Shown: one piece after another, positions 6,404-12,870 of the stretch | Layout of the letters: each line of letters starts with the position of its first letter | Position numbering within the stretch: position 1 is the stretch's first letter | NCBI GenBank assembly: GCA_003648085.1 | Contig: QMOC01000010.1 | Coordinates: 1 to 12,870 of the forward strand | From: Chloroflexota bacterium | GTDB lineage: Bacteria > Chloroflexota > Anaerolineae > B4-G1 | Length of the DNA stretch: 12,870 nt | Direction of reading: 5' to 3' | The notes under the pieces: generated by a model | What the model was told of the DNA's origin: nothing | What the model saw: the letters and a program-made list of their open reading frames with translations, nothing else | Databases searched by the model: none | Made by a program: the position numbers and the translations under genes

Positions 6404-7011
6404 AGGGCTATATGGACTGGAAAGTCGCCACCACTATCGTCGTCTCCACACTGACGATAGTGGTAGACCACTACCACCGCCTCTTCGCCTACAAGATCTA
6501 CGATCGGTTGCTCCTATACCTGGGCGTGCCGCTGCTCGTCATCTTGCTCGTCTTCCGCGAGTCGCCCGCCAGGTACGGCTTCCGGCCGGGCGATTGGAAA
6601 GCAGGGCTGGCGCTCACGGCGGCCGGGTGTGGTGGGATGGCACTCGTGATACCGTTTCTGGCCCGCACCAGGGAGTTTCAGGGCTATTACGCACCTGTGG
6701 CCGATTCCCCCATCCCTCTGCCACTCTACGCCGCCGCTGACCTCTTCGGCTGGGAGTTCCTGTTTCGCGGTTTCCTGCTCTTCGCGCTCTACCCGGTCTG
6801 CGGCCCTTACGCCATCCTGCTCCAGGCCGTCCCCTTCACCATCGCTCACCTCGGCAAGCCGGAATTGGAGACACTGAGTTGCATCTTCGGCGGCTCTGCC
6901 TTCGGCTACGTCGCCTGGCGCACCCGTTCATTCCTCTATCCTTTTCTCATCCACTGGTTTCTGATGACCTTCACGGTACTGCTTGCCAGCGGCGCGATAC
7001 AATGTTTGTAA
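6400..7011 (+). CDS. CPBP-family intramembrane metalloprotease (CAAX protease-like)
   Basis: Membrane protein of 203 residues with about six helices (near 10-28, 36-52, 68-88, 105-135, 137-150, 160-200). CPBP motif 1, normally EExxxR, reads W118-E119-F-L-F-R123-G, so the second Glu and the Arg are kept but the first Glu is Trp. Motif 2 (FxxxH) is F146-T-I-A-H150 and the third motif has H185 in IHWFLMTF. The family includes Rce1-like proteases and bacteriocin-immunity proteins; the role here is unknown. It overlaps the HD gene by ATGA and a G-rich stretch precedes the start. It is last gene of the unit, followed by a double hairpin. Trp in place of Glu might alter catalysis, since motif 1 glutamates activate water in the family. 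Confidence 0.85.
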   Translation: MKGYMDWKVATTIVVSTLTIVVDHYHRLFAYKIYDRLLLYLGVPLLVILLVFRESPARYGFRPGDWKAGLALTAAGCGGMALVIPFLARTREFQGYYAPVADSPIPLPLYAAADLFGWEFLFRGFLLFALYPVCGPYAILLQAVPFTIAHLGKPELETLSCIFGGSAFGYVAWRTRSFLYPFLIHWFLMTFTVLLASGAIQCL

Positions 7012-7013
7012 TG

Positions 7014-7048
7014 GCGACTTCAGTCGTCAGAAAACGACTAAAGTCGTT
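7014..7048. repeat. Double-hairpin palindromic element between convergent genes
   Basis: CGACT (7015-7019)/AGTCG (7022-7026) and AACGACT (7033-7039)/AGTCGTT (7042-7048) form two adjacent hairpins that share the core ACGACT. The order, a CTTCAG-type hairpin, an AAAA stretch and a second hairpin, matches the element at 4571-4605. On the minus strand the longer hairpin is followed by TTTTC, so it can end transcription of the glycosyltransferase gene. On the plus strand it lies just after the CPBP stop. Confidence 0.75.
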
Positions 7049-7062
7049 ACTACGAGTGCCAA

Positions 7063-8172
7063 CTACCGCGCCAGCACACTCCGGTAGACCTCCAGCGTCC
7101 TGCGGGCGGTCTCCTCCCAGGTAAAGCGGGCCGCCTGCGCTAATCCCAATTCACGCATCTTGGTTCGCAACGGCTCCTCCGTCAGCACGCGGGCCAACGC
7201 CCGGGCGATGTCGTCCGGATCGTCCGGATCCACCAAGAGTCCTGCTTCCCCCACCACCTCCGGTAACGAGGCTCGCCTGGCGACTACGACCGGCGTGCCA
7301 CAGGCCATCGCCTCCAACGCCGGAAGTCCGAACCCTTCGTAAAATGAGGGCATTGCCAATATGCTGGCGGCGCTATATAGCCCTGGCAGGTCGGCGTCTG
7401 GCACATCATTGAGGAAGCGCACCTGCTCGCTCAGACGTAGCACCTCGATGCGCTCGAAAATCCTGTTGTATAGCCAGCCCTTGCCGCCGACCAACACCAG
7501 CGGCGCAGCCGTCACCCCCGCATCGAGCAGCAGGCGGTAGGCGTGCAGGAGGCCCGGCAGGTTTTTGCGCGGCTCCAGCGTCCCCACGAAGAGCAGGTAC
7601 TCCGGCTCCAGGCCGTACTGCGCGGCGACCTGCCTGGCCTGCGCCTTCGGCAGTGGGTGAAAGGCAGGGTTGGCGGCCAGGTGCACGACTGTGACCTTCT
7701 CCGGCGGCACGTCCAGCAACGAGGTCAGGTCGGATTTGGTGGCGTGGGAATCGGCCAGAATATGGTCGGCGCGTCGCACTGCCCACTCGATTTGCTGATT
7801 GTAGTAGCGGCGACTTTCGGCGGTGAGGAACTGGGGGTAATAGAGGAAGTTCAGGTCGTGGATGGTGATCACCGACCGGCTTATCCCTCCGGCGGGGGGG
7901 ATAAAATCGGGGCTATGCAGCAGGTCGAGTCCTAGTCGCGCTATCTCCACCCCCAGCGCCCACCGTTCCAGCCGATGGTGCGAGGGAGTCCAGCAGGCGA
8001 CGGGGTGGAAATTCGGCCCCGGCAGCGGGGGATCACGATCCTTGCGGCTGTACAGAACGCAGTAGTCCGTGTCTGCATCGAGCGCAGCCAGCGCCTCGAG
8101 CAGGTGCAGCACATAGTTGCTGATTCCACCCCGGGCGTAGTGGACGATACGAGCGTCAATGCCGATGCGCAT
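7063..8172 (-). CDS. GT4-family glycosyltransferase
   Basis: GT-B fold retaining glycosyltransferase of 369 residues from ATG 8172. The N-terminal half opens with MRIGIDARIV and the acceptor-side GGISNY (15-20). The C-terminal half has GTLEPRKNLPGLL (197-209), with R202/K203 contacting the nucleotide-sugar phosphate, LVLVGGKGW, and the E-x7-E motif E279-GFGLPAL-E287. No membrane helix or signal peptide is seen, so it should act at the cytoplasmic side of the membrane, probably in surface polysaccharide or glycolipid synthesis. Donor and acceptor are unknown; mannosyl transfer is common in close relatives. No other glycan gene is nearby. A longer start at ATG 8190 is unlikely because that codon overlaps the promoter -10 box and lies before the predicted transcription start. 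Confidence 0.93.
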   Translation of the reverse strand: MRIGIDARIVHYARGGISNYVLHLLEALAALDADTDYCVLYSRKDRDPPLPGPNFHPVACWTPSHHRLERWALGVEIARLGLDLLHSPDFIPPAGGISRSVITIHDLNFLYYPQFLTAESRRYYNQQIEWAVRRADHILADSHATKSDLTSLLDVPPEKVTVVHLAANPAFHPLPKAQARQVAAQYGLEPEYLLFVGTLEPRKNLPGLLHAYRLLLDAGVTAAPLVLVGGKGWLYNRIFERIEVLRLSEQVRFLNDVPDADLPGLYSAASILAMPSFYEGFGLPALEAMACGTPVVVARRASLPEVVGEAGLLVDPDDPDDIARALARVLTEEPLRTKMRELGLAQAARFTWEETARRTLEVYRSVLAR

Positions 8173-8188
8173 ATCCGTCTCCGCAGCC

Positions 8189-8216
8189 ATTATAGCGGCC
8201 CACCGTGACCTGTCAA
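8189..8216 (-). promoter_or_regulatory. Consensus promoter of the glycosyltransferase gene
   Basis: On the minus strand TTGACA (8216-8211) and TATAAT (8194-8189) are both perfect, with a 16-bp spacer. The start should fall near 8182, giving an unusually short leader of about ten bases that begins with GGAG (8182-8179), six bases before ATG 8172. Confidence 0.85.
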
Positions 8217-8219
8217 CCG

Positions 8220-8248
8220 TTGCCTATGGAGGGGAATGATGTTATAAT
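8220..8248 (+). promoter_or_regulatory. Promoter of the coiled-coil gene and probably selB
   Basis: TTGCCT (8220-8225) and a perfect TATAAT (8243-8248) are 17 bp apart. Transcription should start near 8255. The -35 box is only three bases from the -35 box of the divergent promoter, so the two promoters compete for the same DNA face or share regulators. Confidence 0.82.
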
Positions 8249-8281
8249 CAGCATCACTACACTCATCCAGGGGGTACAACG

Positions 8282-9496
8282 ATGGCGATGGACGTGACTC
8301 AGACAATGGATCTGACCCAGGCGATGCAGACGCTCAAGTGGCTGGATGAAGAGCGCCGTAAAGACAAAGCCACAATTGCCGCGCTGCAGGAATGGGCACA
8401 GGAACAAGAGCGGCAATTGGCCCAACAGGCGGCTCAGATTCAGGAACTACAAACAGCCGTGGCCGGCATCCAGAGTTTGATGGCGCAGGTAACCAAGTTT
8501 GAGCAGATGGTATCAAATTACAAGAATGAACTGATCTTCAGGATGGATCAACGCGAAGAGGCACGGAGGAAGGAACAGGCGGAGGCTGAGCGACTACGCA
8601 GGATCGAGTTGGAGGCCCTGGCCGACCAGTTGAGCCGATTAGACAAGGAGTTGCGGGTCTTGCCCCGCTATGACGAGGAATTGAAGGCCCGTCAGGCCGA
8701 GGGGCAGCGGCTCAATGAGGCCCTCCAGCGCCTGGAAGTCGCCGTAATTGATCTTAGTAAGCGTCTGGAGGATCCATCACGAGCCATCACCTACCTGGAG
8801 GAGCAGCGCCGCGCCGATAACCGCCGCATCGCTGAATTGGAGCAGGACACGACCGAACTGCGCAAGAAAATTGAGGCCCAGGCCGCCAAACTTCCGCTCC
8901 TGGAAGAGACGATCCAGAAACAAAGAACGCGCATCGAAGAGGCCATTCAGTATACAAAAGAGTTTGAGAAGTCCATCGAAGAACTGCGTATCTCCGACTT
9001 CCAGCGCGAACAGAAGATGAAGCAGTATCTGGATCAAAGCGAGCAGGTGGCCCAGGAAATGGAACGGATACGAGCGCAGACGCAGGGCTTCATCGAGCAA
9101 CAACAACTGGTCAAGCAAGCCCTGGAGAAGTTGGAGGGCTTCCAGGCGCGGCTGGAGAAGCGGCAGAATGAAGTGGCCGAAATGCAGCGGTTGGCCGAAG
9201 ATCGGCTCAAGCGACAGTGGGAAGAGTGGCAGGAGGAACAGGCGAAACAGCAGAGGAAACGAGACATTCTGAGCGAAGAGCGCTGGCGGCAACAGGAACA
9301 GACCAATGCTGAGTACAGGGAGCGTCTGGACGCGCTACAGCCCATTATTGAACTGCACCGTAACCAACTGGACATCCTCTGGGAGGCACGCCGTGCTGAC
9401 GCCACCCGTGCGCTCAAGGCAGTTCAGGACGAGTATGAGGCGCTCATCGCTCAGGCGGACGCACAACTGAGCATCCTGCGCGGCGAGCAGAAGTAG
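8282..9496 (+). CDS. Long coiled-coil protein of unknown function
   Basis: I do not recognise this family. The product is 404 residues, almost wholly helical and rich in Glu, Gln, Arg and Ala, with heptad-like spacing from about 20 to 395. There is no signal peptide or membrane helix, so it is predicted cytosolic. A proline-containing break lies at LRVLPRYDEE (about 120-130), another at RLEDPSRAI, and another at AKLPLLEE; these divide the rod into segments. The C-terminal part (about 305-345) is very rich in Trp, Glu and Gln (QWEEWQEEQAKQQ). AGGGGG (8269-8274) precedes ATG 8282 by seven bases; ATG 8288 is an alternative start. It has its own strong promoter, and its stop codon touches the ribosome-binding site of selB. 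A structural or scaffold role is plausible; low-complexity coiled-coil similarity must not be used to name it. Confidence 0.85.
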   Translation: MAMDVTQTMDLTQAMQTLKWLDEERRKDKATIAALQEWAQEQERQLAQQAAQIQELQTAVAGIQSLMAQVTKFEQMVSNYKNELIFRMDQREEARRKEQAEAERLRRIELEALADQLSRLDKELRVLPRYDEELKARQAEGQRLNEALQRLEVAVIDLSKRLEDPSRAITYLEEQRRADNRRIAELEQDTTELRKKIEAQAAKLPLLEETIQKQRTRIEEAIQYTKEFEKSIEELRISDFQREQKMKQYLDQSEQVAQEMERIRAQTQGFIEQQQLVKQALEKLEGFQARLEKRQNEVAEMQRLAEDRLKRQWEEWQEEQAKQQRKRDILSEERWRQQEQTNAEYRERLDALQPIIELHRNQLDILWEARRADATRALKAVQDEYEALIAQADAQLSILRGEQK

Positions 9497-9506
9497 GAGC
9501 AGTGGT

Positions 9507-11429
9507 ATGCACGTCATCGGTACCGCCGGTCACGTAGACCACGGCAAGTCCACCCTCGTTCACGCACTCACCGGCATTGACCCCGACCGGCTCCGCGAGG
9601 AGAAGGAGCGGGAGATGACGATAGACCTGGGCTTCGCCTGGCTCACGCTCCCCAACGGCGAAGCGGTCGGCATCGTGGACGTGCCGGGACACAGGGATTT
9701 CATTGAGAATATGCTGGCGGGCGTGGGCGGTATTGACGCCGCCCTTTTTGTCGTCGCCGCCGACGAGGGGGTGATGCCCCAGACCCGCGAGCACCTGGCC
9801 ATCCTCGACCTGCTGGGGGTCAGCGCGGGGGTCGTGGCCCTGACCAAGTTGGACCTGGCCGAAAGCGAGGAGTGGGTCGAGTTGGTCGCCACCGACGTGG
9901 CGGAGACGCTGGAGGGGACGGTGCTGGAGGACGCGCCTATCGTCCCCGTCTCCGCCCGCACCGGGCAGGGCCTCGACGAACTGCTGACCGCGTTGCAGGA
10001 AGTGCTTGCTCAGGTCGAACCCCGCCCTGACCGGGGACGACCCCGGCTGCCGATAGATCGCGTCTTCACCATCAGCGGCTTCGGCACCGTCGTCACCGGC
10101 ACTCTCAGCGACGGCTGCTTCGAGGTAGGGCAGGAAGTCGAAGTGCTGCCCCGCGGATTGAAGGCCCGCGTGCGGGGGCTGCAGACGCACAAGCGGAAGG
10201 TCAAGCGAGCGGTGCCGGGCAGCCGCGTAGCGATGAATCTCAGCGGCGTCAGCAAGGCGGAACTTGCGCGCGGCGACGTCGTCACCATCCCCGGCTGGCT
10301 GCGCCCCACCGTGCTGGTAGACGTGCAGTTGCGCTACCTACCCGATGCCCAGCGCCCGTTGCGACACAACGCCCAACTCAAGTTCTTCTGCGGCGCGGCC
10401 GAGACGATGGCCCGTGTGCGGCTCCTGGGCCAGGATACGCTGCCGCCGGGGCAATCCGGCTGGGCACAGTTGCGACTCCAGGAACCGATACCGCTGGTCA
10501 AAGGCGACCGCTTCATTGTCCGCATCCCCTCGCCCCCCGCGACTGTGGGCGGGGGCGTCGTCGTGGACCCTCATCCAGGCCGCAAGCACCGCCGCTTCCG
10601 TCCGGAGGTGATAGCCCGGCTGGAGACACTGGCTCAGGGCAGCCCGACCGAGATTCTGCTGCAAGTCCTCGAACGGCGCGGCCCCACCACCGCTCGCGAC
10701 CTGCTCTCCGCCAGTGGCCTGGGCGAGGCCGCCCCTGAGGCACTCGCTCAGTTGCTAGACGAAGGCCAGGCGATCCTTCTAGGCCCACAGGTTGACAGGA
10801 GGCAGGAGGCAGGAGGCAGGAGGCAGGAATTGGTGTCCGGCGGGCAATTGCTCGCAACCCACGGCTGGTGGGCGGCTCTGGTCAAGCGACTCTCAGGCGA
10901 ACTTTCTGCCTATCACCGGAAGTTTCCACTGCGGAAGGGAATGCCGCGCGAGGCTCTGCGCAGCGGGCTGCGGCTGGAGGCAAAAGTTTTCAATGCAGCG
11001 ATGGCCCGCGCCGCCGCCGAGGGGCTCATCGCCGAGGAGGGAGCCACCGTCCGGCTTCCCTCCCACGCCATCCGTCTCAGCCCCGAACAGCAGCGGCAGG
11101 TAGACGCGCTGCTGGCCCGTTTCCGCCGCCAGCCCTACACCACCCCCTCGGTTAAGGAAAGCATCGCTGCCGTGGGGGAGGAGGTGCTGGGCGTGCTGAT
11201 AGATCGGGGCGATCTGGTGCAGGTCTCGTCGGAGGTCCTGTTCCTGCCACAGACCTACGAGGAGATGGTGGCCCGCATCCGCGTGCACATCGAGCACGAG
11301 GGGAGCATCACCCTGGCCCAGGCACGCGATATGTTTGGGACCAGCCGCAAGTACGCGCAGGCGCTGCTGGAGCACCTGGATGAGATCGGAGTGACGAAGC
11401 GCGTGGGGGACGAGAGAGTACTGCGGTAG
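9507..11429 (+). CDS. selB: Selenocysteine-specific elongation factor SelB
   Basis: GTPase that carries Sec-tRNA to UGA codons marked by a SECIS hairpin. The length of 640 residues matches bacterial SelB (614-634). EF-Tu-like domains come first: P-loop GHVDHGKST (8-16), switch I MTIDLGFAWL (37-46), DVPGH (58-62), TKLD (113-116) and SAR (149-151). Domains II-III include TISGFGTVVTGTL (188-200) and the SelB-type GGGVVVDPHPGRKHRR (348-363). Four winged-helix modules, which bind the SECIS RNA, follow from about 380 to 640; the last contains FGTSRKYAQALLEHLD. GGAG (9496-9499), beginning on the last base of the upstream stop, lies seven bases before ATG 9507, so the gene is probably cotranscribed with the coiled-coil gene. 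Residues 430-441 are encoded by a heptamer tandem repeat. selA, selC and selD are not in the window. Confidence 0.96.
   Translation: MHVIGTAGHVDHGKSTLVHALTGIDPDRLREEKEREMTIDLGFAWLTLPNGEAVGIVDVPGHRDFIENMLAGVGGIDAALFVVAADEGVMPQTREHLAILDLLGVSAGVVALTKLDLAESEEWVELVATDVAETLEGTVLEDAPIVPVSARTGQGLDELLTALQEVLAQVEPRPDRGRPRLPIDRVFTISGFGTVVTGTLSDGCFEVGQEVEVLPRGLKARVRGLQTHKRKVKRAVPGSRVAMNLSGVSKAELARGDVVTIPGWLRPTVLVDVQLRYLPDAQRPLRHNAQLKFFCGAAETMARVRLLGQDTLPPGQSGWAQLRLQEPIPLVKGDRFIVRIPSPPATVGGGVVVDPHPGRKHRRFRPEVIARLETLAQGSPTEILLQVLERRGPTTARDLLSASGLGEAAPEALAQLLDEGQAILLGPQVDRRQEAGGRRQELVSGGQLLATHGWWAALVKRLSGELSAYHRKFPLRKGMPREALRSGLRLEAKVFNAAMARAAAEGLIAEEGATVRLPSHAIRLSPEQQRQVDALLARFRRQPYTTPSVKESIAAVGEEVLGVLIDRGDLVQVSSEVLFLPQTYEEMVARIRVHIEHEGSITLAQARDMFGTSRKYAQALLEHLDEIGVTKRVGDERVLR
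10794..10828 (+). repeat. Heptanucleotide tandem repeat inside selB
   Basis: GACAGGA followed by four perfect copies of GGCAGGA makes five units of seven bases. In the selB frame it encodes D430-RRQEAGGRRQ-E441, between winged-helix modules. Because seven is not a multiple of three, loss or gain of one or two units shifts the frame, while three units (21 nt) are neutral. The purine-rich sequence differs sharply from the surrounding codons and looks like an intergenic repeat expanded inside a linker. Confidence 0.92.
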
Positions 11430-11440
11430 AAGCCCTCGGG

Positions 11441-11493
11441 CGTCAAGCGTCAAACGTCAGATCGTATTTCACGCTTCACGTTTCACGTTTGAC
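11441..11493. repeat. Heptamer-built inverted repeat between convergent genes
   Basis: GTCAAACGT (11449-11457) and ACGTTTGAC (11485-11493) are perfect inverse complements, and AAGCGT (11445-11450)/ACGCTT (11471-11476) offers an alternative stem. Each arm is itself a run of three seven-base units: GTCAAGC, GTCAAAC, GTCAGAT on the left and CACGCTT, CACGTTT, CACGTTT on the right. It fills the gap between selB and the minus-strand small ORF and may end transcription from both sides. Similar heptamer repeats (STRR) are known from cyanobacteria. Confidence 0.78.
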
Positions 11494-11494
11494 T

Positions 11495-11638
11495 TTACCT
11501 GGCCTCTTTGATGATACGTCGCAGGTCGGCCACGCCCGCGAGGACGGCGCTGATGGTCTCTAAGTGGGGGCGCATGCGTGCCGCCAATGGCGCTTCGCGG
11601 CGAATTTGTTCCTGCCGGCTGTGCTCAAATAGATTCAT
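11495..11638 (-). CDS. 47-residue ORF resembling the RarA N-terminus; possible gene remnant
   Basis: Small ORF starting at ATG 11638, whose first base is the last base of the upstream stop (TGATG), so it can be read by coupled translation. Residues 1-24 read MNLFE...REAPLAARMRP, very like the first 25 residues of the replication-associated AAA+ ATPase RarA/MgsA (typically M-D-L-F...PLAARMRPRTLDE). Residues 25-47, HLETISAVLAGVADLRRIIKEAR, keep the spacing and the ending LRR-I-I-E-A-R of the RarA helix before Walker A, but the conserved VGQ core is lost and a TAA stops the frame where the ATPase would begin. It is either the stump of a truncated rarA or a real small protein derived from it. Similarity is from memory of the family, not a search. 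Confidence 0.5.
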   Translation of the reverse strand: MNLFEHSRQEQIRREAPLAARMRPHLETISAVLAGVADLRRIIKEAR

Positions 11639-12870
11639 CAGGGAGCAAAGAAGGTGTAGGCCTCCGCCAGGCGGGCCGCCAGCGGCGCGAGGACCTGTGG
11701 AAAGAGCCCGATCCCTATGCAAGCCAGGATTGCCACAGCCACGACCATCGCCATCAGCCAGCCTTCAGAGGTATCCTGAGAGGGATTGCTACCCTCAGGC
11801 GAGCGGGGACGCACCAGGAGGATGGATAGTCCTCGCCACACGCCAATCATCACGCCTGCCCCTGCCAGGAGGAGAAATAACGCCGAGCCCGGGCTGGATG
11901 GCGCCAGTGCGCGATAGAGGGCCCAGCGCCAGGTGAAGCCAGCACTGACCGGCAATCCCGCTACCGAAAGTCCTCCGAAGATCAGCGCCGCCGTGCTCCA
12001 CGGCGCTTTCCAGCCCAGCCCTCGCAGCGCATCGAAACTATCGTCGCCGCCGTTGCGCGACCGCAGGCCACTCAGACCGGTCGCCATCAGGCCCAGCCCA
12101 AAGGGACGCATGAGCAGTGAGAGGAAGACCAACGTCAACCCCGGCCGGCTGTTCATTCCCAGAGCAATGAGCGCACCGCCGGTATCCACCAGCGCGCCGT
12201 ATCCCACCAACGGCCCCAGGCGGCGCTGCGCCGGCGCCAGCAATCCACCTGTGACGACCGTCACCAGACCTGCGGTGAGGACGAGGGAACCAAAGCGTGG
12301 ATGATTGCTGAGCCAGGGATAGGTCTCCAAGAAGTCAAGCAGCAGAAACCAGACTGCCCCGTTGCCGACGGTAAGGACAAAAGTGCCTCCCAGTGGCACG
12401 CTATCGCCGGCGACGGCCGGCACCCAGGTGTGGAAGGGCACAACACCCAGCAGTAACGCGAAAGAAATCGTCAACAAGGTGGCAGCCGTACTGAGCAGTC
12501 CCGTCTCGTCCGGGGTCAGTGCATACCGCTCCAGCAGCCAGTGGGTGACCAGCAGGCCAGGCAGGGCCAGAGTGGTGAACGTCAGGTAGCGCAGCCCTCC
12601 CCGGCTGGACGCCTGTCCCTCGGCCTGCAGCGCGAAGACGGAGAGGGCAGCAGCAATCTCAATAAGCAAGGCGGCGTAGATAAGGGGCCGGATCAGCAGT
12701 GCCCCGCTTAGCAGGCTGAGCAAGCCCAGGCCCATCGGAAAGAGCAGAGAATGTGGCGCGACGCGCCACGCCAGGATAAAGAGCCCCGCTGCTGTGAAGA
12801 ACATGAACGCCATCGCCACGCGGTCGGCCTGCTCCAGAACCAACTCGCGCCCAAAGAAAGTCACCGGCTC
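11638..12870 (-). CDS. Antiporter-like membrane subunit of the NuoN/MrpD family, 5' end outside the window
   Basis: Partial: the frame runs open through the right edge, so the N-terminus is missing. The visible 410 residues have about eleven hydrophobic helices. Family signs are LLIEIAA (Glu of the fifth-helix type), GVVPFHTWVPA, the loop MATGLSGLRSR, ALRGLGWKAPW and SVAGLPVSAGF. These subunits move protons in complex I, Mrp antiporters and membrane hydrogenases. By alignment from memory with E. coli NuoN, the lysines K217, K247 and K395 correspond here to Leu (codon 12451-12453), Asn (12361-12363) and Arg, so the usual charged relay is changed. The stop overlaps the small downstream ORF by one base. 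Neighbours upstream are not visible, so membership of complex I, a hydrogenase or an antiporter cannot be decided. Confidence 0.85.
   Translation of the reverse strand, partial: EPVTFFGRELVLEQADRVAMAFMFFTAAGLFILAWRVAPHSLLFPMGLGLLSLLSGALLIRPLIYAALLIEIAAALSVFALQAEGQASSRGGLRYLTFTTLALPGLLVTHWLLERYALTPDETGLLSTAATLLTISFALLLGVVPFHTWVPAVAGDSVPLGGTFVLTVGNGAVWFLLLDFLETYPWLSNHPRFGSLVLTAGLVTVVTGGLLAPAQRRLGPLVGYGALVDTGGALIALGMNSRPGLTLVFLSLLMRPFGLGLMATGLSGLRSRNGGDDSFDALRGLGWKAPWSTAALIFGGLSVAGLPVSAGFTWRWALYRALAPSSPGSALFLLLAGAGVMIGVWRGLSILLVRPRSPEGSNPSQDTSEGWLMAMVVAVAILACIGIGLFPQVLAPLAARLAEAYTFFAP

Noticed and set aside
8173..8190. Glycosyltransferase starting at ATG 8190
   Set aside because: That ATG overlaps the -10 box and lies before the predicted transcription start; ATG 8172 has GGAG six bases upstream.
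9444..10190. Minus-strand open frame opposite selB (248 codons)
   Set aside because: It lies entirely over the conserved GTPase domains of selB, with no recognisable motif.
11430..11494. tRNA-Sec gene (selC) next to selB
   Set aside because: The gap is only 65 bp, is taken up by the heptamer inverted repeat and shows no tRNA-like arms.
12862..12864. GTG as true start of the antiporter-like gene
   Set aside because: The frame stays open to the edge and the protein would lack the first membrane helices of its family.

Overview
The window looks like chromosomal DNA of a GC-rich bacterium, most likely a member of the Chloroflexota (Anaerolineae-like). This placement is inference from three things: a ThrRS that starts directly at its editing domain, translation genes mixed with an antiporter-like membrane subunit, and intergenic spacers filled with short tandem repeats and small palindromes. 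No marker gene proves it. I see no rRNA, tRNA, CRISPR array, transposase or phage gene.

Layout. Positions 1-290 are a regulatory leader carrying a T-box motif (236-249) and an intrinsic terminator (256-290). It controls thrS (309-2096). A near-consensus promoter at 2120-2148 then drives infC-rpmI-rplT (2193-3331). infC starts at an ATT codon, and the operon ends at a terminator at 3361-3392. A GCS2/YbdK-type carboxylate-amine ligase gene (3412-4515) follows, then a cloverleaf palindrome (4550-4638). Next come three genes joined by ATGA overlaps (4662-7011): a site-2 protease with CBS domains, an HD-domain hydrolase and a CPBP-type intramembrane protease. A double hairpin (7014-7048) separates them from a convergent GT4 glycosyltransferase gene (8172-7063, minus strand).

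The glycosyltransferase gene and a plus-strand coiled-coil gene (8282-9496) are driven by two strong promoters placed back to back at 8189-8248. The coiled-coil gene is followed, 10 nt after its stop, by selB (9507-11429), the selenocysteine-specific elongation factor. selB contains an in-frame heptanucleotide tandem repeat. A heptamer-built inverted repeat (11441-11493) separates selB from a minus-strand pair. That pair is an antiporter-like (NuoN/MrpD-type) membrane subunit cut by the right edge, and a 47-residue ORF overlapping its stop that resembles the extreme N-terminus of RarA.

Functionally, the left third is translation machinery with two layers of predicted control: tRNA-Thr sensing by the T-box, and IF3 autocontrol through the ATT start. 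selB implies that the organism makes selenoproteins, but selA, selD, selC and any selenoprotein gene lie outside the window. The most unusual points are the repeat-expanded T-box leader, the heptamer repeat inside selB where a one-unit change would shift the frame, the uncharacterised coiled-coil partner of selB, the RarA-like mini-ORF, and the antiporter-like subunit lacking the expected channel lysines.
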